A stretch of 52,023 bases of DNA from NCBI GenBank assembly GCA_027483175.1, contig JAIXVE010000359.1:1-52023 (forward strand). The letters are read 5' to 3'. The stretch is from Verrucomicrobiaceae bacterium. GTDB lineage: Bacteria > Verrucomicrobiota > Verrucomicrobiia > Verrucomicrobiales > V1-33. Under the pieces are notes generated by a model. That model was not told the origin of the DNA. It saw nothing but the letters and a program-made list of their open reading frames with translations, and ran no database searches. Made by a program: the position numbers and the translations under genes. Positions 24,356-32,564 of the stretch are shown here, piece after piece. The first letter of the stretch is position 1, and each line of letters begins with the position of its first letter.

Positions 24356-24396
24356 GGGAGTTGGTTAGTGAGTGAGGGCCGTGTGGCCCTTGGGGC

Positions 24397-25422
24397 TCAC
24401 TTGTAGCTGGCCTGGGCGCCTTTGACGTCGCGTTTTTTGACCCAGGGCATGAGGGAGCGGAGTTTTTCGCCGGTCTTTTCGATCGGGTGTTTTTCGCCGT
24501 CCTTGAGGAGCTTGTTGTAGGTTTTGTAGCCGCCTTCGTATTCCTTGATCCAGCCTTTGGCGAATTTGCCGGTCTGGATGTCTTTGAGGGCGGCCTTCAT
24601 GCGCTTCTTGACGGAGGCGTCGATGATTTTGGGGCCGACGGTGACATCGCCCCATTTAGCGGTTTCCGAGATGGAGAAGCGCATGCCAGCGATGCCGGCC
24701 TCGTTCATGAGGTCGACGATGAGTTTGAGTTCGTGGAGGCACTCGAAGTAGGCCATTTCCGGGCTGTAGCCTGCTTCGACGAGGACTTCGAAGCCTGCCT
24801 GGACGAGAGCGGAGGCGCCGCCGCAGAGAACGGCTTGTTCGCCGAAGAGGTCGGTTTCGGTTTCTTCCTTGAAGTCGGTTTCGATGACACCGGCGCGGGT
24901 GCCGCCGACGCCTTTGGCCCATGCGAGGGCGATTTTCTTGGCTTCCTTGCCGCCCTGGTGGACGGCGATGAGGGCGGGGACGCCTTTACCTTCGGTGAAC
25001 TGACGGCGGACGATGTGGCCTGGGCCTTTGGGGGCGCACATGATCACGTTGACGTTAGCCGGAGGGACGATGGTCTTGAAGTGGATGGCGAAGCCGTGGC
25101 TGAAGAGGAGCGTTTTGCCTTTGGTGAGGTTAGGCTCGATGTCTTTTTCGTAGACGGCGGGGATTTTGGTGTCGGGGACGCCGACGAAGATGACGTCAGC
25201 TTTTCTGACGGCTTCTGCGGTGTCGACGACTTCGAAGCCGTATTCTTTGGCGACGGGGATGGATTTGCTGCCTTTGTAGAGACCGATGATGACGTGGACG
25301 CCGCTTTCCTTGAGGTTGAGGGCGTGGGCGTGGCCTTGGGAACCGAAGCCGATGACGGCGCAGGTTTTGCCTTTGAACACGCCGAGGTCGGCGTCTTTGT
25401 CCGTGTAAACTTTAGCTGGCAT
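24397..25422 (-). CDS. ilvC: Ketol-acid reductoisomerase
   Basis: The 341-residue cytosolic product is a short (class I) enzyme of isoleucine/valine synthesis that converts acetolactate to dihydroxyisovalerate with NADPH and Mg. The NADPH-binding motif [19 protein letters not shown] is near residues 23-41. Metal-binding segments [14 protein letters not shown] and [20 protein letters not shown] are intact, and [19 protein letters not shown] is near the C-terminal end. The ATG at 25420-25422 fits the family start ([13 protein letters not shown]). It follows ilvN by 39 bp on the same strand. The catalytic subunit gene ilvB is not adjacent. Confidence 0.96.
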   Translation of the reverse strand: MPAKVYTDKDADLGVFKGKTCAVIGFGSQGHAHALNLKESGVHVIIGLYKGSKSIPVAKEYGFEVVDTAEAVRKADVIFVGVPDTKIPAVYEKDIEPNLTKGKTLLFSHGFAIHFKTIVPPANVNVIMCAPKGPGHIVRRQFTEGKGVPALIAVHQGGKEAKKIALAWAKGVGGTRAGVIETDFKEETETDLFGEQAVLCGGASALVQAGFEVLVEAGYSPEMAYFECLHELKLIVDLMNEAGIAGMRFSISETAKWGDVTVGPKIIDASVKKRMKAALKDIQTGKFAKGWIKEYEGGYKTYNKLLKDGEKHPIEKTGEKLRSLMPWVKKRDVKGAQASYK

Positions 25423-25461
25423 GATGGGGGTGGGGGTCGTTGGGTAGTTGGGAGTGTGTTG

Positions 25462-25965
25462 TCAGGAAACGAGTTCTTCGGGGGCGTCGTCGACGCGCGG
25501 GAGGGCGATGCGGCCGGTGCGTGTGAGGTCGAGGATGCCGAAGTTGTCCATGAGGGCGATGAACTTGGTGATTTTGGCGTTGTCGCCGGTGAGTTCGATG
25601 GTGACGACGCTGCGGCCGACGTCGATGATTTTGGCGCGGAAGATCTGGCAGAGTTCGATGACTTCGGCGCGGGATTCGCGATCGACCCTGACCTGGAGGA
25701 GGACGAGTTCGCGGTCGACGTAATCGCCTTCGCGGAAGTCGATGACCTGGATGACGTCGATGAGTTTATCGAGTTGTTTGATGATCTGATTGAGGACGTT
25801 TTCCTTTTCGCGGACGACGATGGTCATGCGGCTGACCTTGGCGTCGTGGCTTGGGCCGACGTTGAGGGTGTGGATATTGTAGCCGCGTCCACTGAACATG
25901 CCTGCCACGCGGGCGAGGACGCCGAATTTGTTTTCGACGAGAACGGAAATAGTGTGGAGAGTCAT
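25462..25965 (-). CDS. ilvN: Acetolactate synthase small (regulatory) subunit
   Basis: The 167-residue product begins MTLHTISVLVENKFGVLARV, an ACT domain that binds valine for feedback control (residues 3-75; GRGYNIHTLNVGPSHD). The C-terminal domain of the family follows (IFRAKIIDVGRSVVTIELTG, DNFGILDLTRTGRIALPR). It forms the holoenzyme with IlvB/IlvI, which is not in this window. The ATG at 25963-25965 matches the family; a longer frame to 26043 has no similarity. It is likely co-transcribed with ilvC. Confidence 0.94.
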   Translation of the reverse strand: MTLHTISVLVENKFGVLARVAGMFSGRGYNIHTLNVGPSHDAKVSRMTIVVREKENVLNQIIKQLDKLIDVIQVIDFREGDYVDRELVLLQVRVDRESRAEVIELCQIFRAKIIDVGRSVVTIELTGDNAKITKFIALMDNFGILDLTRTGRIALPRVDDAPEELVS

Positions 25966-26084
25966 AGGGAGGGCGGGACCGGGGGCTGCCTGGCAGACCG
26001 GAAAAAGAGCGCGGAGTCTCCATCCGACCGTGCGGCGGGTCAAAGGGAATTTACGGGGCGTTGGCGGGAGGTGCCAGCGGGGAA

Positions 26085-27518
26085 TCAGCGGGGCTGGGGA
26101 GGGTTAGCGAACTGCTGATTGAAGAGGGTCTTGAAGGTATTTTCGCCGGAGACGGGGGCGTCTTCGTTGACGAGCTGGGGGAGGATGCTGGACCACCATG
26201 AGTCGTAGGCGGCGGCGAGTTGCTGGACGACATCGGGGTGGGAGGCGGCGACGTTGGATTGTTCGCCGGGGTCGGAGGAGAGGTCGAAGAGTTGCCAGTT
26301 GGGGGATTTGGGAGCGGTGCTGACGATTTTCCAGCGGGAGTTGCGGATGGCGCAGTTGTGGAATTTGGAGTCGGCGGCTTTACCGCGGGGCCAGCGGCCG
26401 ACGTGGGTGACGAGGGTGCGGTCGGGCCATGGAGCGGCGGGGTTTTCGAGGAGTGGGACGAGTGAGCGGCCTTCGATTTGTTTTTGGGCGGCTGGGGAGA
26501 GTGGGGCGGCGGCGATGGCGGCGAGGGTGGGGAAGACGTCGAGGTGGGCGGCTGGGGCGGAGATGTCGGCTGGGGAGATGGTGCCGGGCCAGCGCCAGAA
26601 GGAAGCGGCGCGGATGCCGCCCTGCCATGGGGAGCCCTTGGTGCCGCGGAGACCGCCGGAGTGGGTGGGGATGCCGGCGGTGCCGCCGTTGTCGTTCATG
26701 AAGAGGACGAGGGTATTGCGTTCGAGACTGCGGTCGGCGAGCCATTTGAGGAGACGGCCGACTTGGTCGTCGATGTTGGCGATCATGCCGAAGAATTTGG
26801 CGGCTTGCGGGGGGACCTTGTCTTTGTAGCGGGCCTCGTCTTCGGGGCGGACGTTGAGTGGGGCGTGTGGGGCGTTGGTGGCGATGTGGGTGAAGAAGGG
26901 CTGGGAGGGAGGGATGGACTCCATCCACTTCATGGCGGTGGAGAAGAAGACGTCGGTGCAGTAGCCGGAGGTCTTTTCAAACGTGCCGTTGTGGAGGATG
27001 AAGGGGTTGAAGTAGGAATTGCCGGGGGCGTCGCCGCAGGAGCCGGGGTAGGATTGGCCGATGCCGCCTGCGCCGTGGATGAAGGATTCGGAGTAGCCGC
27101 GTTTGACTGGCCAGTAGTCGGGTTGGTCGCCGAGGTGCCATTTGCCGAAGATGCCGGTGGCGTAGCCTGCGGCTTTGAGGGTGTCGGCGAGGGTGATGGC
27201 GGATGGGGCGAGGCGTTCGCGTTCCTCGATGGTGTGGGTGACCCCGTTGCGGAATTCGTGGCGGCCGGTGAGGAGGGCGGAGCGGGTGGGGGCGCAGGTG
27301 GGGCTGACCTGGAAGTCGGTGAAGCGGGCACCTTCGTGGTGGAGACGGTCGAGGTTAGGAGTTTTGAGGATGGGGTTGCCGTGGCAGGAGAGGTCGGCCC
27401 AGCCCTGATCGTCGGTGATGATGAGGATGATGTTGGGGCGGCGGCCGGCGAGCGGGGTGGCTGCGGAGAGGGAGGCCGTGGCGGCGAGGAAGAGGACGAG
27501 GGAGAGGAAGCGCAGCAT
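26085..27518 (-). CDS. Exported sulfatase
   Basis: The 477-residue product has a signal peptide (MLRFLSLVLFLAATASLSAA) and an alkaline-phosphatase-like sulfatase domain. The metal site starts with IIITDDQGW-like IILIITDDQGWAD (Asp36, Asp37). The sulfatase signature CAPTR places the cysteine for formylglycine conversion at Cys75, followed by SALLTGRHEFRNG and GKWHLGD. It would remove sulfate esters from polysaccharides in the periplasm once matured by a formylglycine-generating enzyme, which is not in the window. The signature is complete, so the enzyme is probably active. It lies 119 bp upstream of ilvN and may be a separate transcription unit. Confidence 0.93.
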   Translation of the reverse strand: MLRFLSLVLFLAATASLSAATPLAGRRPNIILIITDDQGWADLSCHGNPILKTPNLDRLHHEGARFTDFQVSPTCAPTRSALLTGRHEFRNGVTHTIEERERLAPSAITLADTLKAAGYATGIFGKWHLGDQPDYWPVKRGYSESFIHGAGGIGQSYPGSCGDAPGNSYFNPFILHNGTFEKTSGYCTDVFFSTAMKWMESIPPSQPFFTHIATNAPHAPLNVRPEDEARYKDKVPPQAAKFFGMIANIDDQVGRLLKWLADRSLERNTLVLFMNDNGGTAGIPTHSGGLRGTKGSPWQGGIRAASFWRWPGTISPADISAPAAHLDVFPTLAAIAAAPLSPAAQKQIEGRSLVPLLENPAAPWPDRTLVTHVGRWPRGKAADSKFHNCAIRNSRWKIVSTAPKSPNWQLFDLSSDPGEQSNVAASHPDVVQQLAAAYDSWWSSILPQLVNEDAPVSGENTFKTLFNQQFANPPQPR

Positions 27519-27578
27519 GCCTTGAGGATAGGCGGCGGGCGCGTAGGGGCGGGGGGCCGCAAACGCGGCGGGGGAGGG

Positions 27579-29057
27579 TCAGGGGGAATCGGTGGTGGCG
27601 GTGGGGAGGAAGGGGAGCCATGCATCGCGTTCGCGGGGGCGGCCGACGACGAGGAAGCCGCCGGAGGGAGCGAGCTGGGCCATGAGATTGCGGAATGATT
27701 CCGGGGAGGTGATGGGTTGGACGTTGCGATGGGAGCTGTCGCTGACGTGGAGGATGGCGTCGCCCTTGTGGATGGAGGAGGCGAGAGGGGAGGCTGGGTC
27801 GACGGAATCGACGTGGACGCCGATGAGTTCTTCGAGGCCGAGGAGATTGCGTTCGTAGCGGCGGAGTGGGCGGACGGAGAGGCCGAGGACGGAGAGAGGA
27901 TCGCCGGGGGAGTCTTTGGGGAGGGCCTTGTCGAAGTCGGCGACGGGGAGGGAGGATTTGATGATTTCGGTGCCGCGTCTGACGGTCATGGTGATGGTGC
28001 TGCCGACGGGGTGATTGCGGACGGCGCGGCGGTATTCGCCGGTGGAGGTGACGCGGAGATTGTCGAGGGCTTCGATGATGTCGTCTTTGCGGAGGCCTGC
28101 GGATTCTGCGGGTGAGAGGCGGGCGACGCCGCGGACGATGACGGCTTCTGGTTCTGCGCCGTGCTGGTAGTAGTTTTCCGGCCAGTCGTCGACGGTGAGG
28201 CCGAGGTAGGTGCGGGGGCGGGATTTGTGGAGGAGACGGTCGAGGGCGTCGGCGAGGTCGTTGGAGGGGATGGCGAGGCCATAGCCTTCAGCGGAGGCGT
28301 CGTCGTCGGGGCCCATGAGTTTGCGGGTGACCATGCCGATGATGTCGCCGGAGAGACTGACGAGAGGGCCGCCGGAGTTGCCAGGATTGATGGTGCAGGT
28401 GGTCTGGAGGTAGGTGGTGTAGGTGTCGCTGAGGCGGCGGTCGCGTTTACTGATGATGCCGTGGGTGACGGTTTCGCTGAGATTGAAGGGACTGCCGAGG
28501 GCGAGGACCATGTGGCCGGCGCGGACCTTGTCTGAGTCGGCGATGCGGAGGGGGGTAAAGACCTCGTTAGGGGAGGCTGGGGTGACTTTGAGGAGGGCGA
28601 AGTCGAGTTGGTCGTCCTTGTCGATGAGGGTGGCGGAGCGGGGGGATTCCTCGCCGTGGAGGGTGACCTTGAGGGAATCGAGCCCGCCTTCGATGACGTG
28701 CCAGTTGGTGATGATGTGGCCTTCCGGGGTGACGATGGCGCCTGAGCCGACGCCTGGTTCGCGGGATTCTGCGGATTCGGAGACTGGGGGTTGGCCTGGG
28801 CGGAGCGTGCGTTCGGTGACGGGGATGGTGCGCTCGACGTGGATGCTGACGACGCCTGGGAGGACGGCCTGGACGACGGAGGCGAGTTCGTCGTTGAGGG
28901 CGGAGGCGACGGGGATGCGGTTGAGGTCGATGCGCGGCGGGGAGGCGGCGTCTGGGGGAGTGTTCGTGGGGAGCGAGCGGCCGCGCCATGTGTAGCCGGC
29001 GGCGGCGGCGGCGAGGACCGCGGCGGCGGAGATCCACGGGCGAGCGGAGGGCGGCAT
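27579..29057 (-). CDS. Membrane-anchored HtrA/Deg-type serine protease with two PDZ-like regions
   Basis: The 492-residue product has an N-terminal hydrophobic helix (ISAAAVLAAAAAGYTW) and an S1C trypsin-like domain with a full catalytic triad: His120 (HIITNWHVIEG), Asp152 (DDQLDFALLKV) and Ser228 (INPGNSGGPLV). A first PDZ domain follows (about 290-370; RTYLGLTVDDW, SPAESAGLRKDDIIEALDNL) and a second (about 385-480; VHVDSVDPASPLASSIHKGD). Such proteases degrade or refold damaged exported proteins. The last 20 residues (GRPRERDAWLPF) are not typical. It is 10 bp downstream of the Ala/Pro-rich gene. Confidence 0.9.
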   Translation of the reverse strand: MPPSARPWISAAAVLAAAAAGYTWRGRSLPTNTPPDAASPPRIDLNRIPVASALNDELASVVQAVLPGVVSIHVERTIPVTERTLRPGQPPVSESAESREPGVGSGAIVTPEGHIITNWHVIEGGLDSLKVTLHGEESPRSATLIDKDDQLDFALLKVTPASPNEVFTPLRIADSDKVRAGHMVLALGSPFNLSETVTHGIISKRDRRLSDTYTTYLQTTCTINPGNSGGPLVSLSGDIIGMVTRKLMGPDDDASAEGYGLAIPSNDLADALDRLLHKSRPRTYLGLTVDDWPENYYQHGAEPEAVIVRGVARLSPAESAGLRKDDIIEALDNLRVTSTGEYRRAVRNHPVGSTITMTVRRGTEIIKSSLPVADFDKALPKDSPGDPLSVLGLSVRPLRRYERNLLGLEELIGVHVDSVDPASPLASSIHKGDAILHVSDSSHRNVQPITSPESFRNLMAQLAPSGGFLVVGRPRERDAWLPFLPTATTDSP

Positions 29058-29067
29058 GGCGGGGGAG

Positions 29068-29589
29068 TCAGGGAGCGGCGGGGAGTTTTTCGATGCGGAG
29101 CCGGTTCATTTTGCTGGAGAAGGTGACATCGAGAGTGACGCCTTTGCCTGGTTTGAGGCTAGCGATCCATGCGATGTGGGCGGGGTCGGGCGTCCATTTC
29201 CCGGAGGCGTCGCGGGTGCCGCGGGCACCGACTTCGACGACGAGGGCGACGAGGGCCTGGGGTTGTGGGGCGGTGCTGGCGGGAGCGGGGACGGCCTTGG
29301 TGATTTTGATTTTGAAGGCGGAGGTACGGTCGTTGATGGTTTCGACGATTCCGGAGACCGAGCCTGCGAAGCCTGCGGTTTCTGCGGGCATGGAGCTGGA
29401 GGGCTTGGCGGCGTCTGGGGGCGCAGGAGCTGCGGGAGCTGCGGGTGCAGCGGGTGCGGCGGGTGCCGTTGAGGGAGCGGGAGCGGCTGGAGGGGGAGCT
29501 GGGGCGTCGGCGGGAGGGTTGGCCGCGGAGGCGGAGCAGAGGAGGGCGGCGAGGGCGGGAGCCAGACGGAGCGGGAGGCCGAGATTCAT
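29068..29589 (-). CDS. Exported Ala/Pro-rich protein of unknown function
   Basis: The 173-residue product has a signal peptide (MNLGLPLRLAPALAALLCSA), a low-complexity Ala/Pro linker with APAAPAAP units (about residues 24-65) and a C-terminal 100-residue domain (GSVSGIVETINDRTSAFKIK, ending FSSKMNRLRIEKLPAAP) with no named family that I recognise. The ATG at 29587-29589 gives the signal peptide; a much longer frame upstream overlaps comF in the wrong frame and is rejected. It is directly upstream of the HtrA-like protease gene, so the two may act together at the envelope. Confidence 0.75.
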   Translation of the reverse strand: MNLGLPLRLAPALAALLCSASAANPPADAPAPPPAAPAPSTAPAAPAAPAAPAAPAPPDAAKPSSSMPAETAGFAGSVSGIVETINDRTSAFKIKITKAVPAPASTAPQPQALVALVVEVGARGTRDASGKWTPDPAHIAWIASLKPGKGVTLDVTFSSKMNRLRIEKLPAAP

Positions 29590-29681
29590 GGCGGGTTGGT
29601 CATTCTGGTGAAAGGTGGAGGGGATAGAGCGCGAGGGGAGCAGAGAGTGCGGAAGACATTGAGCCGCGAGCGCGTAGGCAG

Positions 29682-30446
29682 TTAACCTCTGGCGACGGTG
29701 AGGACGGCGACGGTCTGGGCGGCGCCTTTTTGTTTGAGGATGGCGGCGCAGGCGTTGGCGGTGGAGCCTGTGGTGAGGACATCGTCGACGAGGAGGATGG
29801 GGCGGTTGGAGGTGTGGCGGGCGGCGCGCCAGCGGAGGTCGAAGGCGGATTTGAGATTGAGGAGACGGTCTTCGCGGCGGAGGGCGGCCTGGGTGGAGGT
29901 GTAGCGGAGACGGCGGAGGGCGTTGACGACGGGGAGGCCGGAGAGGGCGCTGAGGGAATTGGCGAGTTCTGCGGACTGGTTGAATTCGCGTTCGCGGAGG
30001 CGGCGAGGGTGGAGGGGGACGGGGACGAGGATCCAGTCCTTGCGAGCGGCGATGCGAGGGTCGTTGAGGGCGTTGAGGAGGAGAGAGGCCAGGGGGAGGC
30101 GGAGGGCGATGCGGCGGCCGTATTTGAAGTGATGGATGGCGGCGCGGATGGGGCCGCGGCTCATGAAGGCGGCGACGGCGAAGGCGTAGTGCTGGGGTTG
30201 GCCCATGCAGTTTGGGCAGGTGAAGTCGTCGGCGATGGCACCGGTGAAAGGTTCGCAGCAGATGGCGCAGAACGGGCTGGTGACTGGGGAGAGGGAAGCG
30301 GCGCAGTCCGGGCAGAAGCGTGAGACAGCGTGGTCGGCGTCGAGCGAGGCGTCGCAGGCGGCGCAGTGGGCTGGCCAGAGGAGATTGAGGGCGGCCTTGT
30401 GCCATGGGGACCAGAGGCCGGGGGCTGACAGAAGGCGGGAGGACAT
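29682..30446 (-). CDS. ComF family phosphoribosyltransferase-like protein
   Basis: The 254-residue cytosolic product has an N-terminal zinc-finger-like region with repeated CxxC pairs (HCAACDASLD, FCPDC, FCAICCEPF, TCPNC) and a C-terminal PRTase domain (WILVPVPLHPRRLREREFNQ and the PRPP loop ILLVDDVLTTGSTANAC). ComF proteins are needed for DNA uptake in competent bacteria and otherwise of unclear role. It starts 1 bp after the stop of the ferredoxin gene; a pseudopilin gene lies just upstream of that, so the cluster may relate to DNA uptake. Confidence 0.9.
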   Translation of the reverse strand: MSSRLLSAPGLWSPWHKAALNLLWPAHCAACDASLDADHAVSRFCPDCAASLSPVTSPFCAICCEPFTGAIADDFTCPNCMGQPQHYAFAVAAFMSRGPIRAAIHHFKYGRRIALRLPLASLLLNALNDPRIAARKDWILVPVPLHPRRLREREFNQSAELANSLSALSGLPVVNALRRLRYTSTQAALRREDRLLNLKSAFDLRWRAARHTSNRPILLVDDVLTTGSTANACAAILKQKGAAQTVAVLTVARG

Positions 30447-30447
30447 G

Positions 30448-30825
30448 TCAGGGAGGGTTGGGAGGCGGGAGCGGGTGGTGGGCGAAGAGGAATTCTGCGA
30501 CGGGGGTGCCGCCGATGAGGTGTTCTGTGAGGATGCGTTCGAGGACTGCGGGGGAGCAGCTGTGGTACCATGAGCCGTCAGGGTAAACGACGGCGATGGG
30601 GCCGCGGGCGCAGATGCGGAGGCAATTGGCCTTGGTGCGGAAGACGGCGGGGGCTGGGCCGCCGGAGAGGCCGAGTTCTGTGAGGCGGCGTTTGAGGAAG
30701 TCCCATGAGGCGAGACTGTCGTCGCGGGAGCAGCATTTGGCTTCTGACTGATCGGCGCAGAGGAAGATGTGGCGGCGGCAGGATGGGAGGCCGAGGGTGG
30801 CGGCGATGGAGGCTGGGTCCTGCAT
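30448..30825 (-). CDS. Thioredoxin-like [2Fe-2S] ferredoxin
   Basis: The 125-residue product matches the (2Fe-2S) ferredoxin family with thioredoxin fold: [17 protein letters not shown] at the N-terminus, then [20 protein letters not shown] and [20 protein letters not shown]. The cysteines in LCADQ, KCC and NCLRIC supply the cluster ligands. It ends with a Pro-rich tail ([10 protein letters not shown]). The ATG at 30823-30825 starts the conserved part. It lies between the pseudopilin gene (11 bp) and comF (1 bp), which argues for one transcript. Confidence 0.85.
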   Translation of the reverse strand: MQDPASIAATLGLPSCRRHIFLCADQSEAKCCSRDDSLASWDFLKRRLTELGLSGGPAPAVFRTKANCLRICARGPIAVVYPDGSWYHSCSPAVLERILTEHLIGGTPVAEFLFAHHPLPPPNPP

Positions 30826-30836
30826 GGCGGCGGGGG

Positions 30837-31415
30837 TTATTTGCGTTTCATGTTGCTGAAGATGACCTCTTTTTCGATGCGTTCGCCGCCGGGCATGAGT
30901 TTGGCCTGACCGTCGCCGTGGAAGTCCGAGCGTTCGACGGCCCATGGCTGGCCTGGGTAGCGGTAGGGTTCGTATTCGCCGCCGGGGATCTGGTCGGGGA
31001 TGTAGCTAGGGTCCTTGAGGCCTGCGGTGACGCCCATTTGTTCCTGGGTGGAGCCCTTGTTTTCCTTTTTCTTCATGCGGAGTTCTGCGGGGCAGAACCA
31101 TGAATTGACGTCCATGCCGTAGGGTTTCATGGTTTGCATCCACCAGTCCCAGAGCTGGTCTTCGGAGACTTCGGCGGCGTCGTCGCCTGCGCCGGGTTCC
31201 TGAGGCCACTCGTGCTTGTCTGAGATGTAGTTATTGAGGGCGGCTCCGAGGTTTCTGAGGCGCTGCATGCAGGCGAGGGAGTCGGCGCGGGTGATCCATT
31301 TGGAGTAGCTGGCCCATGCGACTAGGGTGAGGAGCATGACCAGCACCATTACCAGCATGATCTCGATGAGAGTGAGGGCGCGGCGGTAACGGGATGCGGG
31401 GGGCTTTGGGGTCAT
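30837..31415 (-). CDS. Type II secretion/type IV pilus-like pseudopilin
   Basis: The 192-residue product has a short basic leader ([13 protein letters not shown]) and the prepilin motif ALTLIEIML, with Glu at +5, running into a hydrophobic helix ([18 protein letters not shown]). Residue -1 is Ala rather than the usual Gly, which prepilin peptidases tolerate in some proteins. The C-terminal globular part (about 55-190) includes a [20 protein letters not shown] stretch common in the verrucomicrobial 'type II secretion system protein' family. No secretion machinery genes are adjacent. Confidence 0.85.
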   Translation of the reverse strand: MTPKPPASRYRRALTLIEIMLVMVLVMLLTLVAWASYSKWITRADSLACMQRLRNLGAALNNYISDKHEWPQEPGAGDDAAEVSEDQLWDWWMQTMKPYGMDVNSWFCPAELRMKKKENKGSTQEQMGVTAGLKDPSYIPDQIPGGEYEPYRYPGQPWAVERSDFHGDGQAKLMPGGERIEKEVIFSNMKRK

Positions 31416-31502
31416 GCGGTCGGGCTGGCTTGGAGAGGGAGGGGGAATATATGCTGTCAGGTGATCCGGTAAAGGAGCATTAGAGGGTTGGAGGCGGGCG
31501 GT

Positions 31503-31542
31503 GAAAAAGGAAAGCCGCCGCCGGGGTGGATCCGGCGGCGGC
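31503..31542 (-). terminator. Strong terminator of the discoidin-lipoprotein operon
   Basis: On the minus strand an 11-bp perfect stem (GCCGCCGCCGG/CCGGCGGCGGC, 7-nt loop) is followed by TTTCCTTTTTC. It starts 27 bp past the stop at 31569. Confidence 0.8.
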
Positions 31543-31568
31543 TGAGAGGGGTGAGGCAGGTGTGGGTG

Positions 31569-32534
31569 TTACTTGCCGTAGACTTCTGCTTCGATGTACT
31601 GGTTCATGTCATCGATGTTGCGGCCATTGGACCAGAAGCGGACGTAGCGGGCTTTGACGCCTTTGACTGGCATGGCGCGGCCGTTGTTGGTTTCGACCCA
31701 TGACTGGTCCTGGCCGACGCCGAATTCGGCTGAGTTGTCGAAGTCGTTGTTGTAGACGATGGTGGCGTTTTTCATTTCCGGGTCGTCGGAGACTTGGACG
31801 ATGACGTCCTTGTAGATGACGGCCTGTTTGTGGAAGTGCCAGAGCCAGATGAGCCAGATTTCCTTGGATTCGCCGAGGTCGATCTGGACCCAGTGTTTGC
31901 CGGGCATGAGGTCGGCGAAGAAGCCGTCGTCGCCTTCCTTGTCGCCATCGGTGATGAGTTTGAGGGATTCGGCGTCGCCGGAGGGGAGTGGGGCTGGGTC
32001 GCTGGAGGTGACTGGTTTGCCCTTGGAGAGGAGGACGACGCCTTCCGGAGTCTGGACTTCGAGGGTTGGTTTGCCGCTCTTGTCGAGGTTTGGGGGTGGG
32101 TTGCTGTCCGGGAGCGGGGTGCCTGCGAAGAGTGGTTTAGGCATCACCGGTTTGATGGTGATGGCTGCGCCGGTTGGGGCTGGTGCGGGAGCGGGGGTGG
32201 CTTCCGGGGCGGGCGTTGGGGTTGGCGCGGGCGCCGGGGTTGGTTCCGGGGTCGGCGTGGGAGCCGGGGTAGGTGTGGGGGTAGGCGTCGGAGCTGGGTC
32301 CGGGGCCTTGGGGGTTGGGGCCGGGGTTTCGGCGGGCTTGGGAGTTGGAGCCGGGGTGGCTGCCGGGGTGGCGGCAGCGGAGGATCCGTAGACCGAGGAA
32401 GAAGCGGCTGTTCCGCCTGAGGAGGCGGAGGAGAGCGGGGCGAGGCCTGGGGCGGGTTTGCTGCAGGCCGAGAGGGCGGCGAGGGCGACCGCGGAGAGGG
32501 CGGTGGCTGCGCGGGAAAGCGTCGATTTTTTCAT
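31569..32534 (-). CDS. Lipoprotein with Pro/Thr-rich stalk and C-terminal F5/8 type C (discoidin)-like domain
   Basis: The 321-residue product has a lipoprotein signal (ALSAVALAALSAC, lipid attached to Cys24), a long Pro/Thr/Ala-rich stalk with (P/A)TP(T/A/E) units (about residues 55-120), and a C-terminal discoidin-like domain (about 180-320; HWVQIDLGESKEIWLIWLWH, ARYVRFWSNGRN, QYIEAEVYGK). Such domains bind carbohydrate or other surface ligands, so the protein is likely displayed on a membrane with the binding head held away from it. It is the last gene of the DoxX / Gfo-Idh-MocA operon (30 bp after the oxidoreductase stop) and is followed by a strong terminator. Confidence 0.85.
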   Translation of the reverse strand: MKKSTLSRAATALSAVALAALSACSKPAPGLAPLSSASSGGTAASSSVYGSSAAATPAATPAPTPKPAETPAPTPKAPDPAPTPTPTPTPAPTPTPEPTPAPAPTPTPAPEATPAPAPAPTGAAITIKPVMPKPLFAGTPLPDSNPPPNLDKSGKPTLEVQTPEGVVLLSKGKPVTSSDPAPLPSGDAESLKLITDGDKEGDDGFFADLMPGKHWVQIDLGESKEIWLIWLWHFHKQAVIYKDVIVQVSDDPEMKNATIVYNNDFDNSAEFGVGQDQSWVETNNGRAMPVKGVKARYVRFWSNGRNIDDMNQYIEAEVYGK

Positions 32535-32564
32535 GGGTGGGAAGCGTGGTGAAGCGGCCTTGGG

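Larger units (their letters stand above)
23958..24396. other. Intergenic stretch made mostly of hairpin repeats
   Basis: No gene is supported; open frames here are short and of simple composition. Contents from left to right: the presumed promoter side of the secreted gene (23958-24100), a block of three stem-loops (24159-24240), two units of the hairpin repeat (24257-24318), and the probable ilvC terminator (24324-24355). Confidence 0.65.

Noticed and set aside
24096..24406. Short plus-strand open frames rich in Gly/Arg between the secreted gene and ilvC
   Set aside because: They are translations of hairpin repeats and of the terminator region, and no ribosome site or family similarity is seen.
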